This document shows, one piece after another, positions 17,768 to 25,532 of a stretch of DNA of 36,877 nt; position 1 is the stretch's first letter; the number at the start of each line of letters is the position of its first letter. The stretch spans positions 1 to 36,877 of the forward strand of contig JAHDEZ010000027.1 of the NCBI GenBank assembly GCA_020628425.1, read 5' to 3'. Origin of the DNA: Hellea sp. (GTDB taxonomy: Bacteria; Pseudomonadota; Alphaproteobacteria; Caulobacterales; Maricaulaceae). A program made the position numbers and the translations under genes. The notes under the pieces are model-generated. The model saw only the letters and a program-made list of their open reading frames with translations. It did no database searches and had not been told where the DNA came from.

Positions 17768-19286
17768 AGAACGCTGGCACGCTGTCACCAAAGCCGTTGA
17801 CAGTTTCGAAGTCCTTATCTCTGGATCTGCGAGATGACTTTGACTTGGCCCTTGATGACGTTTTTTCGTCGGTTTTGGTCCTGGTTTTAGAGCTGGATTT
17901 GTCTTTGGACTTTGACGCTGATTTTTTTGTATCTGACTTTTTCTCATCAGACTTAGAGGTTTTCTTTTTCTGGCTATCTTCACGAGAGTCAGAACGGGAT
18001 CTGGATTTTGAACGACTTTTCTTTTTGTCGTCTGTTTTTCGTTTTCGTCCGCGTTCCGTAGGAAAGCCCTCAATCCCCGGAATTTCAAGTTCGTCAATGG
18101 CGTCGACCTTGATGAATTTGAGAACGTTTTTATAGGATTTGTCATCGAGACGGGTCACCAGCATGATGGCGTCGCCCTTACGTCCGGCACGTCCAGTTCG
18201 GCCAACCCTGTGCACATAGTCCTCGGCATGGTGAGGCACATCGTAATTGAAAACGTGTGATACGTCAGGAATGTCCAGGCCTCTGGCAGCCACATCACTG
18301 GCAACTAATAGTTTCAGATCGCCGTTTTTAAACTCGCCTAATGTTTTGGTGCGAAGAGATTGATCCAGATCCCCGTGAATAGGGGCTGCGCTATGTCCGT
18401 GGACTGTCAGTGACTTTGCAACAATATCGACGTCTTTTTTTCGGTTACAGAACACAATGCCGTTTTTGACAGGGCTATTATCGATACACCAGCGCAAGGC
18501 GGTTCGCTTTTGCTTGGCGTCAGACGTGGGCATGCGTACAATTTTTTGCGTGACCGTTTTCGCCGTTGTGTTTTCGCGAGCGACCTCGATCGTAACAGGT
18601 TGATGGAGAAATTGGTCCACCAGCCGTTTGATTTCGTTCGGCATTGTGGCCGAGAAAAACAGAACCTGTCGTGTAAAAGGTGTAAGTTTGAAAATCTTTT
18701 CAATGTCTGGAATGAAGCCCATATCCATCATACGGTCGGCTTCATCGACAATCAGTGTTTGAACACCATTTAAGAGCACCTTACCGCGATCAAACTGATC
18801 AAGTAATCGACCAGGCGTCGCTATGAGAATATCGACGCCGCGCTGTAATTTCAGGTCCTGCTCTGCAAAAGATACACCACCGATCAAAAGCGCCATTTCG
18901 AGCTTGAGATATTTACCATAAAGGTCCACGTTTTCAGCAACTTGTGCTGCAAGTTCCCGTGTTGGACACACGATCAAACATCGTGGCATCCGCGCGCGGG
19001 CGCGGCCTTTCGCAAGTTTGTGCATAGTGGGTAAGGTGAAAGCCGCCGTTTTGCCTGTGCCCGTCTGTGCAATGCCAAGCACGTCTTTACCTTGCAGGGC
19101 TGATGGTATCGCACCTGCCTGAATAGGTGTGGGTTTCACATAGCCCATATCATCCAGAGCTTTCTGGATCTTTGGTTCAAGTCCAAGTTCGGCGAACGTC
19201 ACCTGCACGTCGTCAGGTTTTTTATCCGTCTTGGGCTTTTCGGAAGATTTTTTCTTCGAGCTCAAATTACAGCTTTCTAGTGACAA
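17748..19286 (-). CDS. DEAD-box ATP-dependent RNA helicase (RhlE-like) with SR/SK-rich tail
   Basis: A 512-residue DEAD-box helicase for RNA remodelling. The motifs in order are: Q motif region 'TFAELGLEPKIQKAL' and 'PTPIQ', motif I 'AQTGTGKT' (73-80), 'PTREL' (108-112), DEAD (181-184), SAT (212-214), 'RGLDIPDV' and 'HRVGRTGRAG' (359-368). Residues about 412-492 are a low-complexity tail of Ser, Lys, Arg and Asp with repeated SR/SK/KS dipeptides. A hydrophobic terminal patch 'GFGDSVPAFF' (498-507) follows. The start is TTG at 19286 (weak GGGAC upstream); the first ~28 residues are basic and not conserved, so the start is uncertain. Confidence 0.93.
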   Translation of the reverse strand: MSLESCNLSSKKKSSEKPKTDKKPDDVQVTFAELGLEPKIQKALDDMGYVKPTPIQAGAIPSALQGKDVLGIAQTGTGKTAAFTLPTMHKLAKGRARARMPRCLIVCPTRELAAQVAENVDLYGKYLKLEMALLIGGVSFAEQDLKLQRGVDILIATPGRLLDQFDRGKVLLNGVQTLIVDEADRMMDMGFIPDIEKIFKLTPFTRQVLFFSATMPNEIKRLVDQFLHQPVTIEVARENTTAKTVTQKIVRMPTSDAKQKRTALRWCIDNSPVKNGIVFCNRKKDVDIVAKSLTVHGHSAAPIHGDLDQSLRTKTLGEFKNGDLKLLVASDVAARGLDIPDVSHVFNYDVPHHAEDYVHRVGRTGRAGRKGDAIMLVTRLDDKSYKNVLKFIKVDAIDELEIPGIEGFPTERGRKRKTDDKKKSRSKSRSRSDSREDSQKKKTSKSDEKKSDTKKSASKSKDKSSSKTRTKTDEKTSSRAKSKSSRRSRDKDFETVNGFGDSVPAFFNKGLK

Positions 19287-19415
19287 ACATTTTGTCCCAT
19301 TTCCGCGCGCAACATACTCATAGGTTTCCTAAGGTCAAGGACGATAAATGGCCAATTTCTTATGGAATTTCGATCCGTTCTTGATTAAAGGGGCGCGATA
19401 ATTGATGGAGTTCTC

Positions 19416-20042
19416 ATGACGGCTTGGCGCGATAGACTGGTAAATGGTTATAAATCCTTCAAAAAGGGCGACTTTGTAGACCAGAAAGCTCTCTATGAAA
19501 AACTGGGAACCCATGGGCAAAATCCGGATATCATGTTGATTGCCTGTGCGGATAGTCGTGTCGATCCTACCGATATTTTTGATGCGTATCCGGGGGAAAT
19601 GTTTGTAGCGCGCAATGTTGCTAATATCGTGCCCCCCGCAGGCAATGATGAAGCTTTCCATGGAACACTAGCTGCAATTGAATATGCTGTGACCGTACTC
19701 GAAGTGGATGTCATTGTTATTCTTGGTCATGAAAGTTGTGGCGGTATCGCTGGGTGTCTGGCGGGCATGGGCGATACAGACAATGCCGGCTTTGTTGGCA
19801 GTTGGGTGTCGATCTTGAATGAGGCTAAAAATAAGCTGGTTGAAGACAACCCTCATGCTGACAATCTTCAGTTTATGATGGAGCTTGAAGGTATTCGCCA
19901 ATCCATGCGGAATCTCATGACCTATACCTTTGTTGAAGAGGCGGTCAATTCTGGCAAGTTGACCTTGCAGGGCGCCCATTTCGGTATCGTCAATGCCCAG
20001 TTATTATTGGCAGATGAAAACTGGGACTTTCAAGCCGTTTAA
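19416..20042 (+). CDS. beta-class carbonic anhydrase
   Basis: A 208-residue enzyme interconverting CO2 and bicarbonate. The zinc ligands are Cys44, His105 and Cys108 ('ACADSRVDP' and 'GHESCGG'), with the catalytic Asp46-Arg48 dyad present. Length and motifs are normal for the beta class. It probably supplies bicarbonate for carboxylation or buffers pH. GGAG at 19407-19410 lies five bases before the ATG. The gene stands alone between the divergent helicase and the convergent HAD gene. Its stop shares the TTAA at 20039-20042 with the stop of the opposite gene. Confidence 0.95.
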   Translation: MTAWRDRLVNGYKSFKKGDFVDQKALYEKLGTHGQNPDIMLIACADSRVDPTDIFDAYPGEMFVARNVANIVPPAGNDEAFHGTLAAIEYAVTVLEVDVIVILGHESCGGIAGCLAGMGDTDNAGFVGSWVSILNEAKNKLVEDNPHADNLQFMMELEGIRQSMRNLMTYTFVEEAVNSGKLTLQGAHFGIVNAQLLLADENWDFQAV

Positions 20043-20638
20043 GACAGTAAATTTAACGCTTCCAATACGGGCAGGGCGCCAAATGTAGGGTCGACTTTGA
20101 GGGCTTGCATGCCTGAGTTAATGGCCGCGTCTATATTGGCCTGAGTATCGTCTAGAAATAAAATTTCACCGGCTTCGACATTCATGTCTTGGATCACAAA
20201 TTCAAAACAGTCTTTATCTGGCTTGGCCATGTGTATTTGATGGGACGCATAAGCCGGTTCGAACAGGGCGTTTAAATCCAGATAGGTTTTTAGATGCTCC
20301 CAATGCAGGTCATTTGTATTGGACAAGCAAGCCACACGGTAGGTTTGCTTTAGCGAAACGATGGCGTCCTCTATACCTCGGTAAGGCTCTTGGACCCAGC
20401 TATTCCATAATTGTGCCAGTTCTTCATCCGTGCCGCTCAGGGCAAATAGATGGCGGAGTTCCCGTATGAACACCTGATTGGAGCAGAGCCCACGTTCATA
20501 GGCGTTAGCCGTATCTGAGTATTTAAATTTATCGCCGACCTCGGAAGTTGAAAGCCCTGTCATTTCTGACAGGGCTTGGATACCGACCCAGTGGACAATA
20601 ACCCCGCCGAGGTCGAAAAGGATGACTTTTGTCGTCAA
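20039..20638 (-). CDS. HAD family hydrolase (HAD-IA, YihX-like)
   Basis: A 199-residue haloacid dehalogenase-fold phosphatase. Motif I is 'FDLGGVI' (nucleophile Asp9), motif II 'LSNTND', motif III 'MAKPDKDCFEF', motif IV 'LFLDDTQANI'. The usual second Asp of motif I (DxD) is Gly here, as in YihX-type sugar phosphatases, whose fold and sequence it resembles. A role on a sugar phosphate is possible, given the adjacency to pckA. The TTG start directly abuts the pckA stop, with GGAAG eight bases upstream, so the two genes form an operon. Confidence 0.85.
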   Translation of the reverse strand: MTTKVILFDLGGVIVHWVGIQALSEMTGLSTSEVGDKFKYSDTANAYERGLCSNQVFIRELRHLFALSGTDEELAQLWNSWVQEPYRGIEDAIVSLKQTYRVACLSNTNDLHWEHLKTYLDLNALFEPAYASHQIHMAKPDKDCFEFVIQDMNVEAGEILFLDDTQANIDAAINSGMQALKVDPTFGALPVLEALNLLS

Positions 20639-22228
20639 TTAAGCGGCTTCCGGTGCTGCGGCTTTCACGTCATCTGTGACCTGTGCTTCGAACTTGGCAA
20701 AGTTCTCAATGAACATATTGACCAGTTTCTGAGCCTGCGCATCATAATCCGAAGGGTTAGCCCATGTTCCACGTGGGTTAAGCAGTGCCGTGTCGACGCC
20801 GTTTATCGCGACTGGAACCTCAAATCCGAAATTGGGATCCCGGCGGTATTCCGCTGTGTTCAGTTCTCCGTTTAAGGCCGCGTTCAACATGGTCCGCGTT
20901 GCCTTAATAGGCATGCGGTAACCTGTGCCATAAGGGCCAGCTGTCCAACCAGTGTTGACGATCCAGCACTTCACATCATGTTCGGCGATAAGATCACGCA
21001 GAAGCTCTCCGTAAATAACCGGATGTCTTGGCATGAACGGCGCGCCGAAACAGGCGGAGAATGTCGCCGTCGGCTCTGTGACGCCTTTTTCAGTGCCTGC
21101 AACTTTGGCTGTGTACCCAGACAAGAAGTGATACATGGCCTGTTGTGGGGTCAGGCGCGCGATAGGCGGCATGACACCAAAGGCATCGGCGGTCAGCATG
21201 ATCAGGTTCTTAGGTTGTCCGCAGCGTCCGGTGGGGCTCGCATTGGGGATGGCCGTCAGGTCATAGGCGCCGCGGCTGTTTTCGGCCAAAGTGGCGTCAT
21301 CAAAATCCAGTTCACGGGTAACGGGATCCATGACCACATTCTCAAGAACAGTGCCCCACATTTTTGTGGTGGCAAAAATTTCCGGTTCTGACTCTTCGGA
21401 TAATCGGATCATTTTGGCATAACAACCGCCCTCAAAATTAAAGAGACCGTTTTCAGACCAGCCATGCTCGTCATCACCGACAAGTGTTCGGTCGGGATTG
21501 GCAGACAGGGTCGTTTTCCCTGTACCTGATAGACCAAAGAAAATAGCGCCATTATCATTATCATCGACGTTGACAGAGCAGTGCATCGGCATAACGCGCT
21601 TTTCCGGCAACAGATAGTTCATGATGGAGAAGACAGATTTTTTGGTTTCGCCAGCATAGGACGTTCCGCCGATAAGGACGACTTTATCTTTCATATTGAC
21701 CGCAATGACGGTTTCGGAGCGTACGCCGTGCTTTTCAGGATTGGCGCGGAAACTCGGCAGATTGATAATTGTATATTCGTGCTGGTAGTTTTTCAGCTCT
21801 TCCGCCGTGGGTTGCCGCAGCAAATGGTGAACAAACAAACCGTGCCAAGCATATTCTGTAATAATTTGAACGGGCAAGCGGTGTTCAAGGTCAGCACCGC
21901 CAAACGTGTCTTGTCCGTAAAGCTGTAAACCTTGCATATGGGCTTCAAAATCCTCTCGCAGGGCATCAAACTGCTCTGGGGTAATGTGATCTGTTGCTTC
22001 CCACCAAACATCATGTTCTGTGACGTCATCACGGACGACGAATTTATCTAAAGCAGAGCGGCCTGTGTGTTTACCAGTTTTGACAACCAGAGCACCGCCC
22101 TTGGCGATTTCCGCAACTTCGCTTTTGACAGCCTCCTCATAAAAGCGTGCCGGGGTCCAGTTCCATTCAATATTGTAATTGCCTGAGAAGCCAGGGACGC
22201 CAAGCGCCCTCGCGGATGGATTAGCCAT
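20639..22228 (-). CDS. pckA: phosphoenolpyruvate carboxykinase (ATP)
   Basis: Converts oxaloacetate and ATP to phosphoenolpyruvate, CO2 and ADP, the entry step of gluconeogenesis. The 529-residue length fits the ATP-dependent family. The P-loop 'GLSGTGKT' is at 232-239 (Lys238). Also visible are '[13 protein letters not shown]', the metal/oxaloacetate region '[14 protein letters not shown]', and '[11 protein letters not shown]'. ATG at 22228 has AGGA about nine bases upstream. The upstream region carries a LacI-type palindrome, a hairpin and three GANTC sites, so expression is probably regulated by carbon source. A HAD phosphatase follows with no gap. Confidence 0.97.
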   Translation of the reverse strand: MANPSARALGVPGFSGNYNIEWNWTPARFYEEAVKSEVAEIAKGGALVVKTGKHTGRSALDKFVVRDDVTEHDVWWEATDHITPEQFDALREDFEAHMQGLQLYGQDTFGGADLEHRLPVQIITEYAWHGLFVHHLLRQPTAEELKNYQHEYTIINLPSFRANPEKHGVRSETVIAVNMKDKVVLIGGTSYAGETKKSVFSIMNYLLPEKRVMPMHCSVNVDDNDNGAIFFGLSGTGKTTLSANPDRTLVGDDEHGWSENGLFNFEGGCYAKMIRLSEESEPEIFATTKMWGTVLENVVMDPVTRELDFDDATLAENSRGAYDLTAIPNASPTGRCGQPKNLIMLTADAFGVMPPIARLTPQQAMYHFLSGYTAKVAGTEKGVTEPTATFSACFGAPFMPRHPVIYGELLRDLIAEHDVKCWIVNTGWTAGPYGTGYRMPIKATRTMLNAALNGELNTAEYRRDPNFGFEVPVAINGVDTALLNPRGTWANPSDYDAQAQKLVNMFIENFAKFEAQVTDDVKAAAPEAA

Positions 22229-22262
22229 TTTCGGATTCCTTTTTCATTCCCTAACTGTCATT

Positions 22263-22286
22263 GCCCTTGCGGACTCGCGCAGGGGC
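22263..22286 (-). other. hairpin in the pckA leader
   Basis: On the minus strand GCCC-C-TGCG (22286-22278) pairs with CGCA-A-GGGC (22271-22263), with one mismatch and loop CGAGTC. It lies about 35 bases upstream of the pckA start and has no T-run, so it is not an obvious terminator. It could stabilise the mRNA or affect translation. The loop contains a GANTC site at the DNA level. Confidence 0.35.
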
Positions 22287-22299
22287 CTAACAGAATCTC

Positions 22300-22327
22300 G
22301 TTATATGACTAGGGTCTATATCAAAAA
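22300..22327 (-). promoter_or_regulatory. possible pckA promoter
   Basis: On the minus strand TATAAC (22305-22300) is a good -10. The best -35 at 16-base spacing is only TTTTTG (22327-22322), in a T-rich run. Start of transcription would be near 22293, where a GANTC site lies. The weak -35 suggests that an activator may be needed; a palindromic operator lies about 60 bases upstream. Confidence 0.3.
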
Positions 22328-22365
22328 ATGACTAAAAAATATGTAATAAATTCAGGTATTTATCA

Positions 22366-22379
22366 TGACAGCGCTGTCA
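22366..22379. promoter_or_regulatory. LacI-family-type operator upstream of pckA
   Basis: TGACAGCGCTGTCA is a perfect 14-bp palindrome with a central CG step flanked by the TGA/TCA ends typical of LacI/GalR-family operators. It overlaps the stop codon of the GST gene, yet is not explained by coding need alone. It sits about 137 bp before the pckA start. A carbohydrate-responsive LacI-type regulator of gluconeogenesis is a reasonable reading. No such regulator is encoded in the window. Confidence 0.45.
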
Positions 22380-23009
22380 AGCCTTGGATGATGGGCGTGA
22401 TGAGGTTTTTTCATGCCATGCATGCAGGGCCGTAAGGCTCGTATCCGGCGACGCTTTGACCCAAGCGGAAAAATCGACGCAAACGAGCGCCGTAATGTCT
22501 GCGATCGAGTAGTGATTTCCACCGACCCATTCACTTTCTAACAATCGAGCGTTCAAATCTTCGAAAAAATATCCGAGCCGTTTACGCCCACGTTCTGCAA
22601 GTTCTGGAATTTGGTCTATATTCCGCTTTCCTGTCATAGCGCGACCTTTCATGTGCGGCGAGGTATTCCGCAACATTTCGGCAACGGCCATTAAGCCTTC
22701 GATTTCACAGCGCCAATTCCATTCTGATATAACGGCCTTTTCAGCAGCGTCTCGGCCCAGCAAAGGCGGTTCAGGGAACATGTCCTCCAGGTAAGTAGCA
22801 ATGGCCGCGTTTTCTGCAATAACCTGACCGTCATTCGTCACCAGGGCGGGGACAGTACACCGTGGATTTATTGTTCTAAATTCCTCACCTAACTGTTCTC
22901 CACTTCGCAGGTCGATTTGTTTGCAATCATATTCTATACCTTTTTCAGCCATAAAGATGCGGGCACGCCTTGGGCTTGGAGCGGCCTGGTAATCGTAAAA
23001 AGTGAGCAT
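22377..23009 (-). CDS. glutathione S-transferase family protein
   Basis: A 210-residue GST. The N-terminal thioredoxin-like domain carries 'DYQAAPSPRRARIFMAEKGI' with Ser12/Pro13 in the usual position for GSH contact. 'CTVPALVTNDGQVIAENAAI' supplies the cis-Pro and the Glu-Asn GSH-binding motif (E/D-S/N type). The C-terminal half is the all-helical domain. Substrate is unknown. ATG at 23009 with AGG six bases upstream. It is divergent from the pirin gene with only nine bases between the two start codons. Confidence 0.88.
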   Translation of the reverse strand: MLTFYDYQAAPSPRRARIFMAEKGIEYDCKQIDLRSGEQLGEEFRTINPRCTVPALVTNDGQVIAENAAIATYLEDMFPEPPLLGRDAAEKAVISEWNWRCEIEGLMAVAEMLRNTSPHMKGRAMTGKRNIDQIPELAERGRKRLGYFFEDLNARLLESEWVGGNHYSIADITALVCVDFSAWVKASPDTSLTALHAWHEKTSSRPSSKA

Positions 23010-23018
23010 GGTGAACCT

Positions 23019-23876
23019 ATGAGTGACAAAATAAAAGCAATATTGAAACCGAAATCAAAAAACCTCGGTGATGGCTTTACTGTAAGGCGGGCCTTGCCCT
23101 TCATCAACCACCGATCCGTAGGCCCCTGGGTCTTTTTTGACCATTTTGGGCCTGTCAGTTATCAGCCCGGGCAAGGCATGGATGTACGCCCACATCCGCA
23201 TATCAATCTGGCAACAGTTACCTATTTATTCGAAGGAGAGATTTTCCATCGCGATAGCCTTGGAAATGCTTTGCCCATTGAACCCGGGGCGGTCAACCTG
23301 ATGGTCGCCGGCCGTGGTATCGTCCATTCAGAGCGCACGCGTCCGGCGTTGAAGGCGGCGGGTTTCAACCTCCATGGTTTACAGCTCTGGCACGCATTGC
23401 CGGAGAGGCAAGAAGAAATAGATCCGGAATTTCACCACTACCCGGCGGCCGACATACCGGATTTTTCTGTAGGTCCGGTCAAAGTGCGGCTCATGATGGG
23501 GGAGGCTTATGATAAACGGTCACCCGTCAAAACATTCTCTTCGACACTTTATATGGAGGCACGGTTACCGACAGGGAGTTCTTTGGAACTTCCGGATGAA
23601 GAGGAACTAGCCATTTATCCCTTGAGCGATGGCGTACAGGTCGGCGGGCAAATGCTGCAAAAACATGATTTCGTTATCATAGATTCTTCGGCGGTTATCG
23701 AAGCACAGCAAGATGCCCTTATTGCGGTTATAGGCGGTAAGTCACTCGGGCAGCGCTATATGGAGTGGAATTTTATTTCGTCCCGCAAAGACAGACTGGA
23801 GCAGGCCAAGGAAGATTGGCGTTCAGGCCGCTTTCCAATCGTGCCGGGGGATGAGGACGAGTATATCCCTTACTAG
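23019..23876 (+). CDS. pirin family protein
   Basis: A 285-residue bicupin protein. The four metal ligands of pirins are present: His59 and His61 ('RPHPHINLATVTYLFEGE') and His103 and Glu105 ('GIVHSERT'). The pirin opening 'VRRALPFINHRSVGPWVFFD' follows the start. Bacterial pirins bind iron; some act as quercetinases or as redox-linked regulators, and the role here is open. The frame extends to 22917, but pirin homology and GGTGA at 23010-23014 favour ATG at 23019. The upstream part would lie inside the divergent GST gene. Confidence 0.92.
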   Translation: MSDKIKAILKPKSKNLGDGFTVRRALPFINHRSVGPWVFFDHFGPVSYQPGQGMDVRPHPHINLATVTYLFEGEIFHRDSLGNALPIEPGAVNLMVAGRGIVHSERTRPALKAAGFNLHGLQLWHALPERQEEIDPEFHHYPAADIPDFSVGPVKVRLMMGEAYDKRSPVKTFSSTLYMEARLPTGSSLELPDEEELAIYPLSDGVQVGGQMLQKHDFVIIDSSAVIEAQQDALIAVIGGKSLGQRYMEWNFISSRKDRLEQAKEDWRSGRFPIVPGDEDEYIPY

Positions 23877-23882
23877 GGCGCT

Positions 23883-24302
23883 TTAAGTTGCAAATATCTG
23901 TCCCGGGTCTTTGAAGGCTTTGAATTCCAGCGCATTGCCTGATGGGTCCAGAAAAAACATAGTCGCCTGTTCCCCGACTTCGCCTTCGAAACGAATATAG
24001 GGGTCGATTATGAAATTGGTATCGTGTTCGGTGAGTTTGTCCGCCAAAGCATGCCAGCTTTCCCACTCCAGAATTGCCCCAAAATGCCTGACTGGCACAT
24101 CTTTTCCATCGACGGCATTTGAATGTGCCGACGTGAGTTCTTCTGGTTTGACGTGAAACGAGACCTGGTGACCAAAAAAATCAAAGTCTATCCAGGTGTC
24201 AGCCTCGCGGCCGACCTTGCAACCCAGCAGATCTCGATAAAATAAGCGAGTATCTTCCTTATCCCGAATTGGAGCGGCCAAATGAAAGGCGAGGGCGGTC
24301 AC
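23883..24302 (-). CDS. VOC (glyoxalase/extradiol dioxygenase fold) family protein
   Basis: A 139-residue vicinal-oxygen-chelate protein with two beta-alpha-beta-beta-beta modules: 'AFHLAAPIRDKEDTRLFYRDLLG' opens the first, and 'FFLDPSGNALEFKAF' closes the second with the metal-ligand Glu. His7 and a second His ('RHFGAI') are the other likely ligands. The reaction is unknown. The GTG start at 24302 has no SD. It follows the GST stop by 12 bases and may depend on read-through or coupling. It is the last gene of a minus-strand run and ends six bases from the pirin stop. Confidence 0.82.
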   Translation of the reverse strand: MTALAFHLAAPIRDKEDTRLFYRDLLGCKVGREADTWIDFDFFGHQVSFHVKPEELTSAHSNAVDGKDVPVRHFGAILEWESWHALADKLTEHDTNFIIDPYIRFEGEVGEQATMFFLDPSGNALEFKAFKDPGQIFAT

Positions 24303-24314
24303 TGGTTTTTTAGT

Positions 24315-24947
24315 CTAGCTATCGGGACCAAAGGCGTAATCACCGCCTTTTTCAAGTGCTGTGAGATATGCAGGGCGCTTGTGGAGCTTATCGACATAAT
24401 CCAGACACGCATCATAGCCCAAAAGCCGTCCTCGGGCCTTTGCGGCTTCGAGCGGAAAGATAACCATGAAATCCGCTCCGGAGAGTTCGTCCCCGGCGAT
24501 ATATTCGTTTCGGATCAATTGATATTCCATGTAATCAAGCTGCGCTTTAATTTCGGCCATGATAATAGGATTGAGAGGAGCTGCCGCATCACCAAGATAA
24601 GCCGTGTAAATGGCCAGCAAAAATGGAAACATGGCTGACCCTTCCGCATAGTGCAGGAAATGTCGGTAGATCTCATATTCTTCAGAGTTTTTGTCGGGAA
24701 CGAAACGTCCCTCTCCGTAGGTTTCCAGAAGATATTCAACAATTGCGCCTGTTTCGGCGATAGTTTTATCACCGTCCGTGATGACAGGTGATTTGCCCAA
24801 AGGGTGAATTGTTTTAAGCTCAAGCGGCGCCCGATTGGTGACCGGGTCGCGTTCGTAGCGTTTAATTTCGTAATCTGCCCCCAACTCCTCTAATAGCCAG
24901 AGAATTCTTTGAGAGCGCGAATTATTTAGGTGATGTACTGTCAGCAT
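24315..24947 (-). CDS. glutathione S-transferase
   Basis: A second GST of 210 residues, not closely similar to the one at 22377. The N-terminal domain has 'HHLNNSRSQRILWLLEELG' with Ser10 as the likely GSH-activating residue. 'HPLGKSPVITDGDKTIAETGAI' contains the cis-Pro and the Glu-Thr motif. The C-terminal helical domain carries 'LSGADFMVIFPLE' with the N-capping box Ser/Asp. Start ATG 24947 has a weak SD. It is followed by the VOC gene after 12 bases, so GST and VOC proteins may act in one detoxification step, which is inference. Confidence 0.88.
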   Translation of the reverse strand: MLTVHHLNNSRSQRILWLLEELGADYEIKRYERDPVTNRAPLELKTIHPLGKSPVITDGDKTIAETGAIVEYLLETYGEGRFVPDKNSEEYEIYRHFLHYAEGSAMFPFLLAIYTAYLGDAAAPLNPIIMAEIKAQLDYMEYQLIRNEYIAGDELSGADFMVIFPLEAAKARGRLLGYDACLDYVDKLHKRPAYLTALEKGGDYAFGPDS

Positions 24948-24971
24948 GGGCTGACTATCGGACCAAAATTC

Positions 24972-25532
24972 TTATTTGGCAATAAGCAATTTTTGTGTTT
25001 GTCGTCCTGATAGCCTCATAGAGGAAATATCGCTGTTTATGTCCAGGTGTATCTCGTTTATCTGGTCGGGAATAACAGGGCGCAAAAATGCACAATGGAC
25101 CAACAAGCTTTGAGGCACTGCGGCTAGTTTTGCCTCCTGATAAACATGAACATTCGTTCCGTCAGCTTCCGCGCCAAGAGTGATAAGCTCTACCATGTCT
25201 CCATTGGCTGACTTTAGACCAAAATTACCCTCTGCATAGAGCGCAAGCCGGGCCTGATTTTTAATATTTTGTAGATCCGGCTTGGGTATTACACCCAGTT
25301 TTACGAGCGCGGATTCTGTGTGGTGGATGTTAAAAATATGATTAACTTCAATGCTTTGCCTGCTATTTTTCCACTCGATTATGGTGCTTGTCAATTTCTC
25401 ACGGTGAGCAAATGCCGGGCCAGCCATGCCCAATACGGGCATGGCTATAATCGCCGATATAAATGCGCGTCTTTGCAAGGCTTTATTGCCCGTATTCTTG
25501 AATGAGGCGGCGTAAAGTGCGTTGATAGACAC
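24972..25532 (-). CDS. DUF6702-like exported protein with Tat-type signal
   Basis: A protein of about 186 residues, resembling DUF6702 proteins ('AHREKLTSTIIEW', 'IEVNHIFNIHHTESAL'). The signal peptide has a twin arginine ('LQRRAFISAI'), a hydrophobic core and an 'AFA-H' cleavage site, so export by Tat is likely. The frame is open to 25691, inside the M1 gene. I chose GTG at 25532 because GAGGA lies eight bases upstream. A TTG at 25478, five bases beyond the M1 stop, would still give a complete signal peptide but has no SD. Function of the family is unknown; the coupling to an M1 peptidase suggests a partner in periplasmic peptide handling. Confidence 0.75.
   Translation of the reverse strand: MSINALYAASFKNTGNKALQRRAFISAIIAMPVLGMAGPAFAHREKLTSTIIEWKNSRQSIEVNHIFNIHHTESALVKLGVIPKPDLQNIKNQARLALYAEGNFGLKSANGDMVELITLGAEADGTNVHVYQEAKLAAVPQSLLVHCAFLRPVIPDQINEIHLDINSDISSMRLSGRQTQKLLIAK

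Noticed and set aside
22229-22376. Riboswitch in the pckA leader
   Set aside because: Only one short imperfect hairpin is visible, and no known riboswitch core could be recognised.
22917-23018. Upstream extension of the pirin frame
   Set aside because: It is antisense to the well-conserved N-terminus of the GST, and the pirin family start fits the ATG at 23019.
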